A DNA stretch of 44,468 nucleotides from the NCBI RefSeq assembly GCF_947497005.1, contig NZ_CANMFF010000028.1:1-44468 (forward strand), read 5' to 3'. Below are positions 42,299 to 44,468 of this stretch, one piece after another; positions within the stretch are counted from its first letter, which is position 1; each line of letters opens with the position of its first letter. Made by a program: the position numbers and the translations under genes. Source of the stretch: an uncultured Ruegeria sp. (GTDB lineage: Bacteria > Pseudomonadota > Alphaproteobacteria > Rhodobacterales > Rhodobacteraceae). Below the pieces are notes generated by a model that saw only the letters and a program-made list of their open reading frames with translations, made no database searches and was not told where the DNA came from.

Positions 42299-43297
42299 TT
42301 AGTCGGTGGCAGAGATCACTCCGCCGATCAATTGGTAGGACAACAGATCCGGGATATCATGCGGATCACGCACCAGCGCCTCGACTTTTGCAGGCAGTCG
42401 CGCAAGATCCGACAAGAACGCTTTGTGCAATTCATTGGCCTGATCCATGCTGACAAACTCGAAGCGGATGGCTCCGCCTGCGGGCGTCTGCGCCGCGCGG
42501 GACATATCGCAGGGCAAAACTGTCGCGATGCGAGGATACCCGCCCGTGGTCTGACATTCCGGCAGCAGGATGAACGGGTCTCCGGTGCCTGTCATCTGGA
42601 TATCACCGGGGGTGATCACCTCGGACAATATGTTCAACTGTCCCGAGGCCGCAAACCCGTCGCCGTCGCTGTCCACATGCATTCCCATCCGATTGGCGCG
42701 CGCGCCACGATAGAATGAGGTGTGGCTAAATCTGTCAAGCGTTGCGTCATCAAACAAGGGTGTTTGAAAGCTGGGGACAACCCGCAACACTCCACCCGAG
42801 AAGCGTTCCGCAGGGGTCAGTTTCAATCCAGCGTCGCCTGCATCAGGGCTGCAGCTCAGCCTGTCACCTTGTTGCACCGACCGACCGATCCGCGCCGTCA
42901 GGTGTGCCGAACGAGATCCTAGAAAAACCTCGGAATCTATGCCGCCGCCCAAATGAAGATAGCCGTAGTTGCCTTGCAGAGCCGCCCCGATGGCCAGCCT
43001 TTGTCCGGCGTCCAAGTGATGTGAGGCGTTCCAAACCACGGGGCTGCCATCAATACTGGCCTGCATCCGGGCACCGGTCAAAGCAATGCGCATGTTCTGT
43101 GTGGCCTCAAACTCGCCACCCATCCCGGCCATTTCCAGCGCGGCAAGCTCCGGGCTCTGCCGCAGCAACGCAGCTCCTTCGTGCAGGGCCAGAGTGTCGG
43201 CCGCTCCGGATCGGGACAGGCCCTGATCCAGATAGCCGCTGCGCCCCTGATCCTGAATGGTACAAGCCGGGCCGATACTGCGAACGATCAGGGTCAT
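42299..43297 (-). CDS. pxpC: 5-oxoprolinase subunit C (KipA, biotin-dependent carboxyltransferase family)
   Basis: 332 residues. Family blocks: IGPACTIQDQGRSGYLDQGLSRSGAADTLAL, AALEMAGMGGEFEA, YGYLHLGGGIDSEVFLGSRSA, TSFYRGARANRMGMHVD and GDIQMTGTGDPFILLPECQTTGGYPRIATV. It is the AHS2/KipA-type subunit that works with PxpB in 5-oxoproline hydrolysis. It overlaps the pxpB stop by four bases and precedes pxpA by 12 bases, so the three form one transcription unit in the order B-C-A. Confidence 0.93.
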   Translation of the reverse strand: MTLIVRSIGPACTIQDQGRSGYLDQGLSRSGAADTLALHEGAALLRQSPELAALEMAGMGGEFEATQNMRIALTGARMQASIDGSPVVWNASHHLDAGQRLAIGAALQGNYGYLHLGGGIDSEVFLGSRSAHLTARIGRSVQQGDRLSCSPDAGDAGLKLTPAERFSGGVLRVVPSFQTPLFDDATLDRFSHTSFYRGARANRMGMHVDSDGDGFAASGQLNILSEVITPGDIQMTGTGDPFILLPECQTTGGYPRIATVLPCDMSRAAQTPAGGAIRFEFVSMDQANELHKAFLSDLARLPAKVEALVRDPHDIPDLLSYQLIGGVISATD

Positions 43298-44043
43298 TGC
43301 GTGATCTCCTCGCAGGTGGCGCCGCCTGCGCCGTCGTTGTTATTGGCCCGGATGTGCTCCAGCTCTTCGCGGGTGGCTGGCTCGAACAACAATTCGTCTC
43401 CGGGTCTCAGCGGGAACGTCTCTGTCACGTCCGGTCGGAAGCACCGAAAGTTGGTTTGCCCGACATGCCGCCATCCGGTTGGGGTTGGTCCGGAAAACAG
43501 TACAAATTGAGAGATCGCCAGAACCAGTGCACCCTCGGGAACCATGGGGGTCAGGTTTTGCAGCCGGGGAATATTGAACTCGGGGGCCAATGGTCCAAGG
43601 TATGGTTGCCCAGGGGCGAACCCGATTGTCAAAACCCGCACACGGGATTGTCCAAGCCGCCGTATTGCGTCTTCCGGCGTCAGACCAGCAGCAGCAGCCG
43701 CGTCATCCAACTGAGGCGCAAGGTCGGTTCCATAGACAGTAGGAACACGCCACAGCCTGCGGCCCGTTGGTAATGGAGTGGTATACCAGTCCTTTTGGCC
43801 AACCAGGTCCTCAAGCTTGCGCAACATCTGCTGATGGGAAACGCGTTGCGTATCAAACCGAACAAAAGCCGAGCCCAGCGAGGCCGACGACTCGGTGACC
43901 TCAACCCATTGAAGCCGATCCACTTCGGATCGAAACGCCAAAGCTGCCCGGTTTGCGGTCTCAGACATCGTGTCCGCAAATGTCACAAGCGCTCCGTCAA
44001 ATCCGACGGTTCTGACCAGAGGAAACTGAAAGTGGCGCGCCAT
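43294..44043 (-). CDS. pxpB: 5-oxoprolinase subunit B (KipI, allophanate hydrolase subunit 1 family)
   Basis: 249 residues of the AHS1/KipI family. Diagnostic segments are VEVTESSASLGSAFVRFD, RRLWRVPTVYGTDLAPQLDDAA, VRVLTIGFAPGQPYLGPLAPEFNIPRL, VPEGALVLAISQFVLFSGPTPTGWRHVGQT and LRPGDELLFEPATREELE. In related proteins this subunit handles the ATP-dependent phosphorylation step. It is the first gene of the B-C-A operon, with 425 bases of non-coding sequence upstream in which the promoter must lie. Confidence 0.93.
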   Translation of the reverse strand: MARHFQFPLVRTVGFDGALVTFADTMSETANRAALAFRSEVDRLQWVEVTESSASLGSAFVRFDTQRVSHQQMLRKLEDLVGQKDWYTTPLPTGRRLWRVPTVYGTDLAPQLDDAAAAAGLTPEDAIRRLGQSRVRVLTIGFAPGQPYLGPLAPEFNIPRLQNLTPMVPEGALVLAISQFVLFSGPTPTGWRHVGQTNFRCFRPDVTETFPLRPGDELLFEPATREELEHIRANNNDGAGGATCEEITQ

Positions 44044-44468
44044 GCCTGTCCCGCTTTTGATCCAGAGATAAGATTGCCGCGACCAGACCGTATCTCCGAG
44101 GGATGTGCAAGATGGGTGTTCAGAACCTTAGTGCTCTGAAGGAGCCATCAGAACTATGAGAGTCTCTCGGACTTGGAATGCGCCCAAATCTGAAATTGAA
44201 GACTTTCTGCGACGAATCCAGGTGGAATTCCGAGTCGTTTCATTGGCCCGAGTCGCTTGGCCTTGTGTCCGGCATTGGTCGACTCCCTATATGTAGTAGC
44301 GTTGTCTTTTGCCTTGGGCGTTCTTCGAATGATGCCCGCTTGGAATTACTCTGGTTGGCGCGATAACGGTCGCCTCGACGTAAAAGTAAGATATTGAAAA
44401 TAAATGATTAAAGAACTTTTTGAGAATTTCTTTTGTTTTTGTGTATTTTCCACTTGCGGCTTGGTCGG
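44044..44468. other. Gene-free right end of the window
   Basis: No gene is supported in these 425 bases. Frames are short and overlap without ribosome binding sites. The last ~80 bases are markedly AT-rich (44385-44450), unlike the rest of the window. This suggests a promoter region for a gene beyond the edge or the border of another acquired segment. Confidence 0.5.

Overview
The window is alphaproteobacterial, and gene content points to the Roseobacter group of Rhodobacteraceae: TRAP transporters, a LamB/YcsF-KipI-KipA 5-oxoprolinase set, a Hint-domain protein beside a HlyC-like acyltransferase, an RsmC-like methyltransferase next to ClpS, and a SPOR-tailed D,D-carboxypeptidase. No species call is made.

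Layout. (1) 1-3.5 kb is a graveyard of decayed insertion sequences (IS3/IS407-type, IS5-type, IS6-type and a second IS3-type) broken by junctions and stop codons, with the 3' end of a KAP-type P-loop NTPase trapped among them. (2) 3.5-6.1 kb holds an acyl-CoA synthetase and a metallo-beta-lactamase-fold hydrolase. (3) 6.3-7.6 kb is debris: gene fragments, an IS5-type end and one copy of a dispersed repeat. (4) 7.6-15.1 kb is a metabolic locus: a GntR regulator and a Gfo/Idh oxidoreductase divergent from an operon of SsuD-like flavin monooxygenase, aldo/keto reductase, flavin reductase and a TRAP transporter; the divergent promoter holds a perfect FNR-type palindrome. (5) 15.1-20.7 kb has a Sel1-repeat protein, a di-heme peroxidase, a second copy of the dispersed repeat, a secreted beta-propeller, a Tat-exported alpha/beta hydrolase and a LysR regulator. 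(6) 20.9-21.7 kb is the 5' part of an IS407-type element whose relative is the 3' part at position 89.

(7) 21.8-29.6 kb is a small genomic island. An exact 58-bp repeat of the 3' part of tRNA-Val(TAC) lies at 21819-21876 and the intact tRNA with its copy at 29525-29582; a truncated integrase lies next to the tRNA 3' end. The cargo is an AraC regulator, a secreted amidohydrolase, a DUF3299 protein, an outer-membrane porin-like protein and an M19-dipeptidase-like protein, in one tight operon, plus an HNH-type ORF. It looks like a periplasmic amide/peptide-processing cassette; the substrate is unknown.

(8) 29.6-44.1 kb reads as chromosomal backbone: modABC behind a strongly structured 5' leader, a HlyC-like/Hint pair, hemF with an SDR, a RsmC-like methyltransferase, clpS, a HAD hydrolase, a D-alanyl-D-alanine carboxypeptidase with a good terminator, an HPPD-like VOC protein and pxpBCA.

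The most unusual items are the tRNA-bounded island and its cassette, the M19-like protein lacking half of its metal ligands, the HlyC-Hint pair, the modA leader structure and the ungapped ~115-bp dispersed repeat at 7.2 and 17.4 kb. All family calls are from reading translated sequence; no database search was run.
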